This document shows positions 47,398-54,762 of a DNA stretch of 64,000 bases, piece after piece. Made by a program: the position numbers and the translations under genes. Numbering within the stretch: the first letter of the stretch is position 1; each line of letters starts with the position of its first letter. The stretch is from positions 434,001-498,000 of the forward strand of contig NZ_CP018099.1 in the NCBI RefSeq assembly GCF_001886815.1. The letters are read 5' to 3'. The stretch is from Caldithrix abyssi DSM 13497. Its GTDB lineage: Bacteria; Calditrichota; Calditrichia; Calditrichales; Calditrichaceae. The notes under the pieces were generated by a model. That model was given only the letters and a program-made list of their open reading frames with translations, had not been told where the DNA came from and did not search any database.

Positions 47398-47665
47398 CGT
47401 CAAAAAGTTTTTGATCATTGTTTTTACGGTAATGCTGGTGATTAGCTTACAATTTAACACACCATTAACACATAAAATGAACAATGGTTTTTCTGTAACG
47501 CAGTTAATGAATAATTTATTCGTTCCAGAAGCATATGCAACTCAAGCCGGATGGTGTAAAGATATGGGATGTAGATCAGGAGATTATTTTTGTGCTTTTA
47601 TTGTTTTCCCAGATGGTATGGGTACTTGTTATGACCGTGAAGGTCCTCAGTGGCCTAAAGAATAA
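47390..47665 (+). CDS. Small exported four-cysteine peptide A
   Basis: 91 aa. An N-terminal hydrophobic segment (about 7-20) is followed by a polar stretch and the motif NLFVPEAYA ending at A50, then a 41-residue C-terminal part with C-x4-C-x6-C-x11-C (CKDMGC, CRSGDYFC). AYA is a plausible signal-peptidase -3/-1 site, but it lies about 30 residues after the hydrophobic core, unusually far. The leader is nearly the same as in peptide D, while the cysteine-bearing end differs completely. It resembles NVEALA-type Bacteroidota peptides by layout only. It overlaps the MauE-like gene. Function unknown. Confidence 0.8.
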   Translation: MSNVKKFLIIVFTVMLVISLQFNTPLTHKMNNGFSVTQLMNNLFVPEAYATQAGWCKDMGCRSGDYFCAFIVFPDGMGTCYDREGPQWPKE

Positions 47666-47688
47666 AAAATAAAAGGAGGAATAAAAAA

Positions 47689-47919
47689 TTAAAAACAATA
47701 ATAAAAATATTAATAATTATAATAATTTTAATTAATATAAATAGTAATTTTGGCACTAACAAGAGAATCCTTTTAAATATTAAAGATTTATTTATACCTG
47801 AGTTATATGCTTCTGTTCCTTGGGGACTTTGTAAAAAAGCAGGATGTTATTCAGGAGATATTCTTTGCTTTATATGGGAGGATGGTACAACAACTGTATA
47901 TTGTATGGATCATTATTAA
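47689..47919 (+). CDS. Small four-cysteine peptide B without a canonical start codon
   Basis: A 76-codon frame follows peptide A, with AAGGAGG at 47673-47679. Reading from TTA at 47689 gives a hydrophobic stretch (KTIIKILIIIIILINI), then KDLFIPELYA and a C-terminal part with C-x4-C-x6-C-x11-C (CKKAGC, CYSGDILC). This is the same layout as peptides A and C, but no ATG, GTG or TTG exists in frame. The TTA stands where ATG would be expected (LKTII in place of MKTII). Either a start was lost by mutation or a non-standard start is used. The frame is otherwise intact. Confidence 0.6.
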   Translation, partial: LKTIIKILIIIIILININSNFGTNKRILLNIKDLFIPELYASVPWGLCKKAGCYSGDILCFIWEDGTTTVYCMDHY

Positions 47920-47935
47920 AATTGTAGGAGGTAAA

Positions 47936-48199
47936 ATGATAAAAAAAATATTAATTATTTCATTTATTATTTTGTTAGTAAATTCAATAAATTTCTTTGG
48001 TAATTTTAATACAACAAATAAGGTAAGTTTAAAATGCATAATTAAAAATATTTTTCTGCCTGACGTTTATGCATCGGATATGAATCCTTTGGTGTGTGAT
48101 TGGGTAGGGTGTCCTGGAGGTGAAGTAATATGCGCATTTGTCAATGAAGGGCCAGACCCTGACAATGTAATTGCTTGCTATGATTTATTGTTTGTCTAA
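47936..48199 (+). CDS. Small exported four-cysteine peptide C
   Basis: 87 aa. Start ATG at 47936 is placed by GGAGG 6 bases upstream. MIKKILIISFIILLVNSI is the hydrophobic segment; NIFLPDVYA ends at A46. The C-terminal 41 residues have C-x4-C-x6-C-x14-C (CDWVGC, CPGGEVIC). It follows peptide B by 16 bases and precedes a hairpin terminator. Same family as A, B and D. Confidence 0.8.
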   Translation: MIKKILIISFIILLVNSINFFGNFNTTNKVSLKCIIKNIFLPDVYASDMNPLVCDWVGCPGGEVICAFVNEGPDPDNVIACYDLLFV

Positions 48200-48201
48200 A
48201 T

Positions 48202-48238
48202 AAAAGAGGCGGGAAATCCAATTTTCCGCCTCTTTTAT
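48202..48238 (+). terminator. Terminator-like hairpin after peptide C
   Basis: AAAAGAGGCGGGAAA pairs with TTTCCGCCTCTTTT through a short loop and ends with T-rich sequence, just after the peptide C stop and before the propeller lipoprotein gene. Confidence 0.8.
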
Positions 48239-48264
48239 TTAATTAAAATTAGGGAGTTGAAATT

Positions 48265-49272
48265 ATGAGAAAATATATTTTATATTTTATTGTAGTATTA
48301 ATGATATTATTTTCATGTAAAAAAACAATCGAAAAAAAAATTGAAATTATACCTGTTAAAATCTATGAGCAAAATATACATCAAAGAGTATGGAAAAAAT
48401 GTAATTTTGATTTAATAGCAAAAATTAAAAGTGACAGCCTTTACAATCCAATTTCATTAAAAGTAGATAATGAAGAAAATATTTATGTGTATGATCTCCC
48501 GAAACAAAAAATAAAAATGATTTCTAATGAAGGTAAATATATAGAATATGGATCTGGAAGGGGAAAAGGACCAAAAGAATTTTTAAATTTGACAGATTAT
48601 TATATAGATAGTCTTGTTTATATTGTAGATCCTAACCTAAGCAAAGTTGCTATTTTTAAAAAAGATGGGAGATTTATTGAAGATTTTAAATTAAAAAAAA
48701 TAAGACCTTATAGATTTGTTTCTATAGGAAAATATTATCTGATTAGGCCAGTCAATTTGACTGAAAGATTATTTATATTACTTGATAAAAATTTCAAAAA
48801 AATTTCAGAAATAGGTAATTTTTTTGAATACATAGAACCGATAAAGAGAAGTATTCTTTTTGATGGTAAACTATGTACCAATGGAATTGATAAAATATAT
48901 TATGGATTTTTGTATTCTGGAATTATAGCAAAATATGATATAATAAATGATACGTTTGAATATTATAATACCATTGATAAAACAAAATTACCTCAAATAG
49001 AAAAAATTGCTGGAGGAAAAGGAGTAAAAGCTCCTAAAAAAAGTCCCAAAGCATGTATTGATATATTTTTCGATGATGATAAAGTTTATATTTTAACAAA
49101 TACTACTAAAAATAAAGAACCTGTCTTAGATGTCTATAATAGTAATTTATCTTATTTATTTTCATTTAGATTACCGTCAGATAAAATATATTCATTAAAA
49201 ATAAAGAATAAAAAATTATTTGCACTTCTCATAACAGGTGAAATATTAATTTGGCAAATAAAATTTGTATAG
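48265..49272 (+). CDS. 6-bladed beta-propeller lipoprotein 1
   Basis: 335 aa. Lipoprotein signal MRKYILYFIVVLMILFSC with C18 as lipidation site. The mature part has repeated short beta-strand blocks with DxxxNxYVYD-like units and the motif GSGRGKGPKEF (residues 96-106). Propellers 2 and 3 carry the fuller GNGPGE. This GxGPxE phrase is typical of the NHL-like 6-bladed propellers (DUF4934/BF3475-like) found beside NVEALA peptides in Bacteroidota. Probably on the periplasmic or surface side of the membrane. TAGGGAG lies 9 bases before the ATG. Function unknown; binding of the peptides is a guess. Confidence 0.75.
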   Translation: MRKYILYFIVVLMILFSCKKTIEKKIEIIPVKIYEQNIHQRVWKKCNFDLIAKIKSDSLYNPISLKVDNEENIYVYDLPKQKIKMISNEGKYIEYGSGRGKGPKEFLNLTDYYIDSLVYIVDPNLSKVAIFKKDGRFIEDFKLKKIRPYRFVSIGKYYLIRPVNLTERLFILLDKNFKKISEIGNFFEYIEPIKRSILFDGKLCTNGIDKIYYGFLYSGIIAKYDIINDTFEYYNTIDKTKLPQIEKIAGGKGVKAPKKSPKACIDIFFDDDKVYILTNTTKNKEPVLDVYNSNLSYLFSFRLPSDKIYSLKIKNKKLFALLITGEILIWQIKFV

Positions 49273-49441
49273 GTTTAAATCTTGCTAGGGTAAATCATAT
49301 AATTTAAATAGAATGTTATTTCAGATAAAACAATTTAGGTGTTGCTTTGGTTATGATTATTGGAAAATCGTTTTTACTTAGTATCAGTAAAATTTTTACG
49401 CGGATTTAATTTTGTTGTTTGAGAAAAAGTAAAATTAAAAA

Positions 49442-49876
49442 ATGAAAAATTTATTAAACAATTGGCGTTTTCAATTAATTTTAAGAATTGTTCTTGGGTT
49501 ATTTCTTTCGATTACCGGCGTGGCCAAGATTATGGATTTAGCCGCCTTTGGCAAAGCGGTTAATGGTTTTGGGCTGTTACCTTCCACCTGGGTGGTGCTG
49601 GTTACTGTTATTATTCCTTATCTGGAATTGATTTTAGGCTTAATGCTGCTATTAAATTTTTATGCCAAACCGGCTTATGTAACGGCTTTAACCATGCTGA
49701 TTGTTTTTACGGCGCTTTCGGCTTACAAGTATTTTAGCGGTGATATTTCGGACTGCGGTTGTTTTGGCAAACTATTGCAACGCAAAACCGATGAAAAGCT
49801 ATTAATTGAAAACGCTTTTTTAATGGCTTTATTTGCCTTAGGTTATTTTAAGATGAAAGGGACAAAATATGAGTAA
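49442..49876 (+). CDS. MauE/DoxX-like redox membrane protein, copy 2
   Basis: 144 aa, nearly identical to copy 1 (46963) with the same SDCGCFG motif and helices. The upstream 110 bases are also conserved between copies, including GGATTTAATTTTGTTGTTTG, so the promoter or leader was duplicated with the gene. It overlaps peptide D by 8 bases. A fragment of a third copy lies at 51237. Confidence 0.85.
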   Translation: MKNLLNNWRFQLILRIVLGLFLSITGVAKIMDLAAFGKAVNGFGLLPSTWVVLVTVIIPYLELILGLMLLLNFYAKPAYVTALTMLIVFTALSAYKYFSGDISDCGCFGKLLQRKTDEKLLIENAFLMALFALGYFKMKGTKYE

Positions 49877-50153
49877 CGCCAAAAAGTTTTTGATTATTGT
49901 TTTTACGGTAATGCTGGTGATTAGCTTGCGATTTAACACCTCATTAACGCATAAAATGGATAACGGTTTTTCGTTAACGCAGTTGGTGGAGAATATTTTT
50001 GTACCGGAGGTTTATGCCACATTTGGTGGTTATGGGTGTAAAGCAAAATCGGGATGTGGCCATGTTGAATGTACAGGTACTGATACATGCGAGGCAAATG
50101 ATCACTCAGTTACTTGTGATGGTAAAACAAGTACTTGCTTTTGCTATCACTAA
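49869..50153 (+). CDS. Small exported seven-cysteine peptide D
   Basis: 94 aa. Leader is nearly the same as peptide A (MSNAKKFLIIVFTVMLVISL, FSLTQLVENIFVPEVYA to A50), but the end is different: seven cysteines in C-x5-C-x4-C-x5-C-x8-C-x6-C-x-C. This contrast of constant leader and variable cysteine-rich end is seen between the peptides of all three modules. It overlaps MauE copy 2 and is followed by a hairpin and a propeller gene. Confidence 0.8.
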   Translation: MSNAKKFLIIVFTVMLVISLRFNTSLTHKMDNGFSLTQLVENIFVPEVYATFGGYGCKAKSGCGHVECTGTDTCEANDHSVTCDGKTSTCFCYH

Positions 50154-50165
50154 CATTATTAATAA

Positions 50166-50196
50166 AGGCATGGTAATTTTAATTACCATGCCTATA
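50166..50196 (+). terminator. Terminator-like hairpin after peptide D
   Basis: AGGCATGGTAATT pairs with AATTACCATGCCT; the right arm is followed by ATAATTTG. Perfect stem of 13 pairs, located between peptide and propeller gene as in module 1. Confidence 0.7.
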
Positions 50197-50228
50197 ATTT
50201 GTTATAAAATTAATAGTATTATATAAAT

Positions 50229-51224
50229 ATGAGTAATAATATGAAATTAATTATATTCTTTATTTTTATGTTTTTTCTTGTTTCATGTAAAGAAAAATAT
50301 AGTTTTGAAAAACCAGAGATTATTAGAATCTATAATACAGAAAAAAGAAAAATACATATAGGCAATTTGAAGAGAATGCTTAAACACAAAAAATCATTTT
50401 ATTATATTGATAACAAGTCACACATTGTAAAAAAACTAGACGAAAACTTTTATTTAAAAAAAATTATCGCACATGAAGGAAACGGCCCAGGAGAAATATA
50501 TTATCCATCCTCATTTGCAGTTAATAGAGATAAATTATATATTTATTCATCAAGAAAAGAAAATATTATAATATTTGATACTACCGGTACATATATTGAT
50601 GAAATAAAAATTGGAAGGATGTATCCAACTAGATTTGCTATTGATGACAGTCTAAATCTATACTACACCCCAGCTTCATTTGACATCCCAAATCCAATTG
50701 TGAAAATGAATTATAGACAAAAAAAAATAACTACTTTCGGCACATGGTTGAAAAAAAGAGAAAATTTAACAAATTTATTGAGAAATTTAAGACATGTTTT
50801 AATATATAAAAATAATTTAATCTGCGTATCTTATACAGAACCTATTATAGAAAAATATAATCTTACTGGTGAAAAAATTTTCGAAGTAAATATTAAAAAT
50901 TATTCCTTTATGAAAAAGATCATAGAACAAAATGAAAAATTTTATAATAGTTTAAAAAATAAAAATAGGCCTCATGTAGGATCGTTTAGTATTTTGTTCG
51001 ACGATGCTTATACATATGGAGATTTACTTTATCTGACCCTATATGATGAAGATAGAAAGTTAAATAAAGTATTAATTTTTTTATTAAGTAATGATAAAAT
51101 AATCTTTAAAGAGATTTTTAAAATTGACAATTGTCTAATAAAATCTATTAGTGCTGATGAGAGATTTTTGTATGTATTCAATGGTTATAATTTTAATTTT
51201 TTAAAACTAAGACTGGATTTTTGA
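50229..51224 (+). CDS. 6-bladed beta-propeller lipoprotein 2
   Basis: 331 aa from the first ATG; C20 (LVSC) is the lipidation site. The motif EGNGPGE (about 83-89) and several strand repeats mark the same propeller class as 48265 and 51724, though overall sequence has diverged strongly. A second ATG four codons later is an alternative start; neither has a clear ribosome-binding site. Very A+T rich. Probably works with peptide D. Confidence 0.72.
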   Translation: MSNNMKLIIFFIFMFFLVSCKEKYSFEKPEIIRIYNTEKRKIHIGNLKRMLKHKKSFYYIDNKSHIVKKLDENFYLKKIIAHEGNGPGEIYYPSSFAVNRDKLYIYSSRKENIIIFDTTGTYIDEIKIGRMYPTRFAIDDSLNLYYTPASFDIPNPIVKMNYRQKKITTFGTWLKKRENLTNLLRNLRHVLIYKNNLICVSYTEPIIEKYNLTGEKIFEVNIKNYSFMKKIIEQNEKFYNSLKNKNRPHVGSFSILFDDAYTYGDLLYLTLYDEDRKLNKVLIFLLSNDKIIFKEIFKIDNCLIKSISADERFLYVFNGYNFNFLKLRLDF

Positions 51225-51236
51225 CTTATATTTAAA

Positions 51237-51398
51237 GCGCTTTCGGCTTACAAGTATTTTAGCGGCGATATTTCGGAGTGCGGTTGCTTTGGCAAACTTT
51301 TGCAACGCCAAACGGACGAAAAACTATTAATTTAAAACGCGTTATTAATGGTTTTATTTGCCATAGGTTTTTTAAAGATGAAAGGGCAAAAAAATTAG
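51237..51398 (+). pseudogene. Fragment of a third MauE-like gene
   Basis: The C-terminal 54 codons of a MauE-like gene: ALSAYKYFSGDISECGCFGK continues to LLI, then an in-frame TAA (GAA to TAA, at the position of Glu), then NALLMVLFAIGFLKMKGQKN and stop. The first two-thirds of the gene are missing. Remnant is in the same orientation and precedes peptide E as in the intact modules. Confidence 0.85.
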
Positions 51399-51658
51399 TA
51401 ACGCCAAAAAGTTTTTGATTATTGTTTTTTACGTTAATGCTGGTTATTAGCTTGCAATTTAACACCGCATTAACGCATAAAATGAATAACGGTTTTTCGT
51501 TAACGCAGTTGATGGAGAATATTTTTGTACCGGAGGCTTATGCTACAAATCAATATGGGGTAGCGGTAATTGTAATAGGTACAGGCAATATCGCCTGTTG
51601 TCCGAGTGATCGCCCAAATTGTGATCCAAAAGATCCGGATTGGGAACCGTGTCGCTAA
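51394..51658 (+). pseudogene. Decayed peptide E gene of module 3
   Basis: Aligns with peptides A and D: ISNAKKFLIIVF, then an extra T in a T run shifts the frame, then LMLVISLQFNTALTHKMNNG and NIFVPEAYA followed by cysteines CC-x6-C-x9-C. The start codon ATG has become ATT. The mature cysteine region remains intact, so decay may be recent. A shorter product from the internal ATG at 51437 is possible. Confidence 0.75.
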
Positions 51659-51668
51659 AGAACAATAT

Positions 51669-51695
51669 GGAGGAGGAAGGGTGTTTTCCTCCTCC
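51669..51695 (+). terminator. Hairpin after peptide E remnant
   Basis: GGAGGAGGAA pairs with TTCCTCCTCC (loop GGGTGTT). Same position between peptide and propeller as in modules 1 and 2, but no T run follows. Confidence 0.55.
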
Positions 51696-51723
51696 TCAAT
51701 AAAAATGAAAGGAATAGGAGTAT

Positions 51724-52812
51724 ATGAGAATTTATATTTTATTATTTTGTATTTTTTTGATTGTAATATTTTCATGTAATGAAAAAAAAGAAAATTTAAA
51801 TAGAAATACAATAATGTCAACTTCTTTAAATAAATTTTTTGAAATTAACGATAGTCTAATTTTAGAATATCCCATTGATAGTTCTCCAAGTTTTATCAGA
51901 GATATCTGTTTTACCGGAGAAAACTATTATGTATTGGGTAGTAATCGTAAATATCCTTTGGTAAAGTTTGATAAAAAAGGAAATTTTATCAAGAATATAG
52001 GTAAAATTGGTAATGGCCCCGGTGAATTCATTTTTTTTATTCATAAAATTGCCATTAATAAAAATAAAGAAATAGTTGCTAAGACTTTGTCTTTTAATCA
52101 ACTCTATTTAATTAAAAATGATTCAATAGTTTTACGAAAAACTCTGGGTGAAGCAGCCGCAATTTCAGACATTGGATGGTTGAGCAATGATAAAATATTA
52201 TGTACAGGATATGGTAGAGGTAAATGGCATTATTTAATATTCAATAAAAAATTGGAACTTACCGATACGCTGGTAGAGCTCAAGCATAACATCTTGCCGG
52301 AAGGATTTATTGAAAACTTTTCTTTGAATATAAAAGAGAATGAAATTATCTCACATCATTTATATCCGGCTAAAATTTATTTTTATAATTTTAAAAATAA
52401 TCATTTGATTAAAAAAAGAGAAATATATTTTCAAAATTATTTAACCGACTTTAAAAAGGTTGATCTTAATAAAATTCTTGAAAATTACCATAATGGGAAA
52501 ATTTCTTTAATTCAAATGTTATATTCTTTTCCTAAAATTATGTGGCTTACAAGATACAATAAACTTATTACAGGAATATATTATGCCGCCAGAACTTCCA
52601 GAAAAATATCCAAACGAAAAGAAAAAAAATTTTATTTATTCATCCTGAATTTAGAAAATAATAAAGTTAAAGATTTTGAATTGGAGCCGGGAGCTACAAA
52701 AGACTTATATTGCTGGGAAAACGGATTTTTTATTAGTAAATCACAAAAAATAAATGAAAAGATTTTTTATAAACTCTATTTTTTAAATTTAAGAGATAAT
52801 ATCGATATTTAA
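51724..52812 (+). CDS. 6-bladed beta-propeller lipoprotein 3
   Basis: 362 aa, lipidation at C18 (IVIFSC). The GKIGNGPGEF motif (residues 93-102) is the clearest in the set. Several blade-like repeats follow. AGGAATAGGAG precedes the ATG by 6-14 bases. Its peptide and MauE partners in this module are broken, so the lipoprotein may now work with those of modules 1 and 2 or be on the way to loss. Confidence 0.75.
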   Translation: MRIYILLFCIFLIVIFSCNEKKENLNRNTIMSTSLNKFFEINDSLILEYPIDSSPSFIRDICFTGENYYVLGSNRKYPLVKFDKKGNFIKNIGKIGNGPGEFIFFIHKIAINKNKEIVAKTLSFNQLYLIKNDSIVLRKTLGEAAAISDIGWLSNDKILCTGYGRGKWHYLIFNKKLELTDTLVELKHNILPEGFIENFSLNIKENEIISHHLYPAKIYFYNFKNNHLIKKREIYFQNYLTDFKKVDLNKILENYHNGKISLIQMLYSFPKIMWLTRYNKLITGIYYAARTSRKISKRKEKKFYLFILNLENNKVKDFELEPGATKDLYCWENGFFISKSQKINEKIFYKLYFLNLRDNIDI

Positions 52813-52837
52813 ATTATACCGAACGATTACCAATATT

Positions 52838-52945
52838 ATGTTTTTGCGAAACGATCGCGTAAAGAAGCGCTATGTCGCTTATGTTTTGCAGGAAGACAAG
52901 GAAGAATATCTCAATTTCGATTTAAAAAGATCAAAATTTAAATAG
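52838..52945 (+). other. Short open frame, possible gene remnant
   Basis: A 35-codon frame MFLRNDRVKKRYVAYV... ends at 52945, 9 bases before the O-antigen-ligase start. It has coding-like composition but no ribosome-binding site; upstream codons continue open for 10 more. It may be the 3' end of a lost lipoprotein or adaptor gene. Not assignable. Confidence 0.3.
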
Positions 52946-52953
52946 AGGTTCAT

Positions 52954-54762
52954 TTGGTTAGCAGAAAATTGTTGTTTTTATTAAGTTATTCTATCTTTAT
53001 TTCTATTTTCTTGATTAATTTAATTTATTCAAAATCAATTTACAACGGAGTCTATTTTGTTAAAATTTATTTTCTATTTTACGCATCTTTTGTAATCATT
53101 TTTTTAGAATTATTCATTTTATTAAAAGCAGACAAGATAAAATACAGATTTCTTATTATTGATATTTTATTTATTTCTTTATTGACATATTTGATATTAA
53201 CTATTCATTTGAATTATTTATTGATATTTTTATTGCTAAACTTTCTGGTTTTTTATTTTTCTTTTGATTTCATTAAAATAAATTCAAAAATAATTTTTTT
53301 CACTATTCTGATTGTCGCAGTTATCGAATCATTTATCGGCTTATTACAAAACTACGGTTTTGATTTTACCGCTTTGGCTACTTTTTACAAAATTGTAGGT
53401 ACCTACACCACGCCAACGTTGTTCGTAGCTTGCATCACGCATGCCTTGCCTGTGGTTTTGGCATTGTATTACTTAAATAAAAATGAAAACATAAAGAATA
53501 TCATTCTTTTTACAATTGGTTTAATTTTACTGGCTGTTTTACTTTCAGGAATCCGCGCCGCCTGGCTCGCTGCGTTCGTTGGCATTGGATTATTTTTTTT
53601 ATTAAAAGATTTAAATATCATCAAACAGTGGCTTTCTAAAAGGCACATTAAAATTTTTACTGTAATTGCCAGCCTGTTATTGATTATGTTTTTAACATTA
53701 ATGTTGTATTACATACGTCCCGCCTCGGCCAATGCCCGGTTGTTAATCTGGCGTATTAGCTTAAATATGATCAAAGATCATCCTATTACTGGAATTGGTC
53801 TCGGTAATTTTGCCGTACAATATATGAACTATCAGGCGGAATTTTTTAAGAATCCCGCCAATATTGAACATTGGGCCAATGTGGCAGGCAATGTAAATCA
53901 TGCACACAATGAATTTTTGCAAATATTTGTTGAGACGGGCATTTTGGGATTGTTGTTATTTTTAGCGATTTTATTTTTTACATATCAAGATACATTCCGT
54001 CTCATTCGTGCAAATAGATTGAATGAAGAAGATCGTTTAATTATCATCGGATCGATATCCGCTATTTCGTCAATTCTTGTTTTGTCGTTTTTCGGTTTCT
54101 TTCTTTATTTTCCCTATTTAACCATCTTCTTTATTGCTTATCTTGCCATAATTGGTAGCATACTAAAAAAATATCAAAAAGGCATTATTGAATTTCATTT
54201 AACCCGATCTGTTCATCTAACGTTTTTATTTATTATTACTGCGCTATTTTTGCAAATTGCTCCTAAAATGTATAAGGAATACAAAGCGAGAAAAGTCTGG
54301 CAGCAAGCGCTAATATTGGCGTTGTACAAACAACCGGAGTTGGCGATTAAAAAATACAATCAAATCTATGATACGTTAAAAGACAACGGTGAATTTCTTT
54401 TTATGTTTGGTGCTACGTATGTTTCCATTGATAGTTGTCAAAAAGGAATTGAACTTTTAGAACGGTCTAAATTAAATTACAATAATCCAAAAATTTATAT
54501 TGCCCTTGGTAATGGGTATGAAAAATCAGGTCGTTTTCAAAAGGCCATAAAAAATTATCAGATAGCCGGTTATATGATGCCGCATCAATTGTATCCACAT
54601 TATTTATTGGCTAAATTGTATCATAAAATAAAGAATGACAAAAAAGCAATATCAGAAGCCCAGATTGTTATCAATAAACCGATTAAAATTGATTCTCCGG
54701 CTGCCCGGCAGATGAAAGAGAAAATGCACGTTTTATTAGATAAATTAAAGAAGGATCATTAA
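52954..54762 (+). CDS. O-antigen ligase/polymerase-like membrane protein with TPR tail
   Basis: 602 aa. Eleven or so hydrophobic helices in the first about 440 residues with the Wzy_C/O-antigen-ligase region, GIGLGNFAVQYMNYQAE then NVNHAHNEFLQIFVETGILG, whose histidines and glutamate are typical of this family. The last about 120 residues form TPR-like helices. Enzymes of this type join polysaccharide or glycan chains, but similar proteins also serve as non-glycan ligases. The TTG start at 52954 is preceded by AGAGG. The membrane-fusion gene follows immediately. Confidence 0.82.
   Translation: MVSRKLLFLLSYSIFISIFLINLIYSKSIYNGVYFVKIYFLFYASFVIIFLELFILLKADKIKYRFLIIDILFISLLTYLILTIHLNYLLIFLLLNFLVFYFSFDFIKINSKIIFFTILIVAVIESFIGLLQNYGFDFTALATFYKIVGTYTTPTLFVACITHALPVVLALYYLNKNENIKNIILFTIGLILLAVLLSGIRAAWLAAFVGIGLFFLLKDLNIIKQWLSKRHIKIFTVIASLLLIMFLTLMLYYIRPASANARLLIWRISLNMIKDHPITGIGLGNFAVQYMNYQAEFFKNPANIEHWANVAGNVNHAHNEFLQIFVETGILGLLLFLAILFFTYQDTFRLIRANRLNEEDRLIIIGSISAISSILVLSFFGFFLYFPYLTIFFIAYLAIIGSILKKYQKGIIEFHLTRSVHLTFLFIITALFLQIAPKMYKEYKARKVWQQALILALYKQPELAIKKYNQIYDTLKDNGEFLFMFGATYVSIDSCQKGIELLERSKLNYNNPKIYIALGNGYEKSGRFQKAIKNYQIAGYMMPHQLYPHYLLAKLYHKIKNDKKAISEAQIVINKPIKIDSPAARQMKEKMHVLLDKLKKDH

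Noticed and set aside
46963-51658. RiPP biosynthetic cluster
   Set aside because: No radical-SAM, LanM, YcaO, or peptidase-ABC transporter gene is visible; MauE is a redox membrane protein only.
52838-52945. C-terminal fragment of a membrane-fusion (HlyD) protein
   Set aside because: FLRNDRVKKRYV recalls such an end, but the match is too short; kept only as an unassigned remnant.
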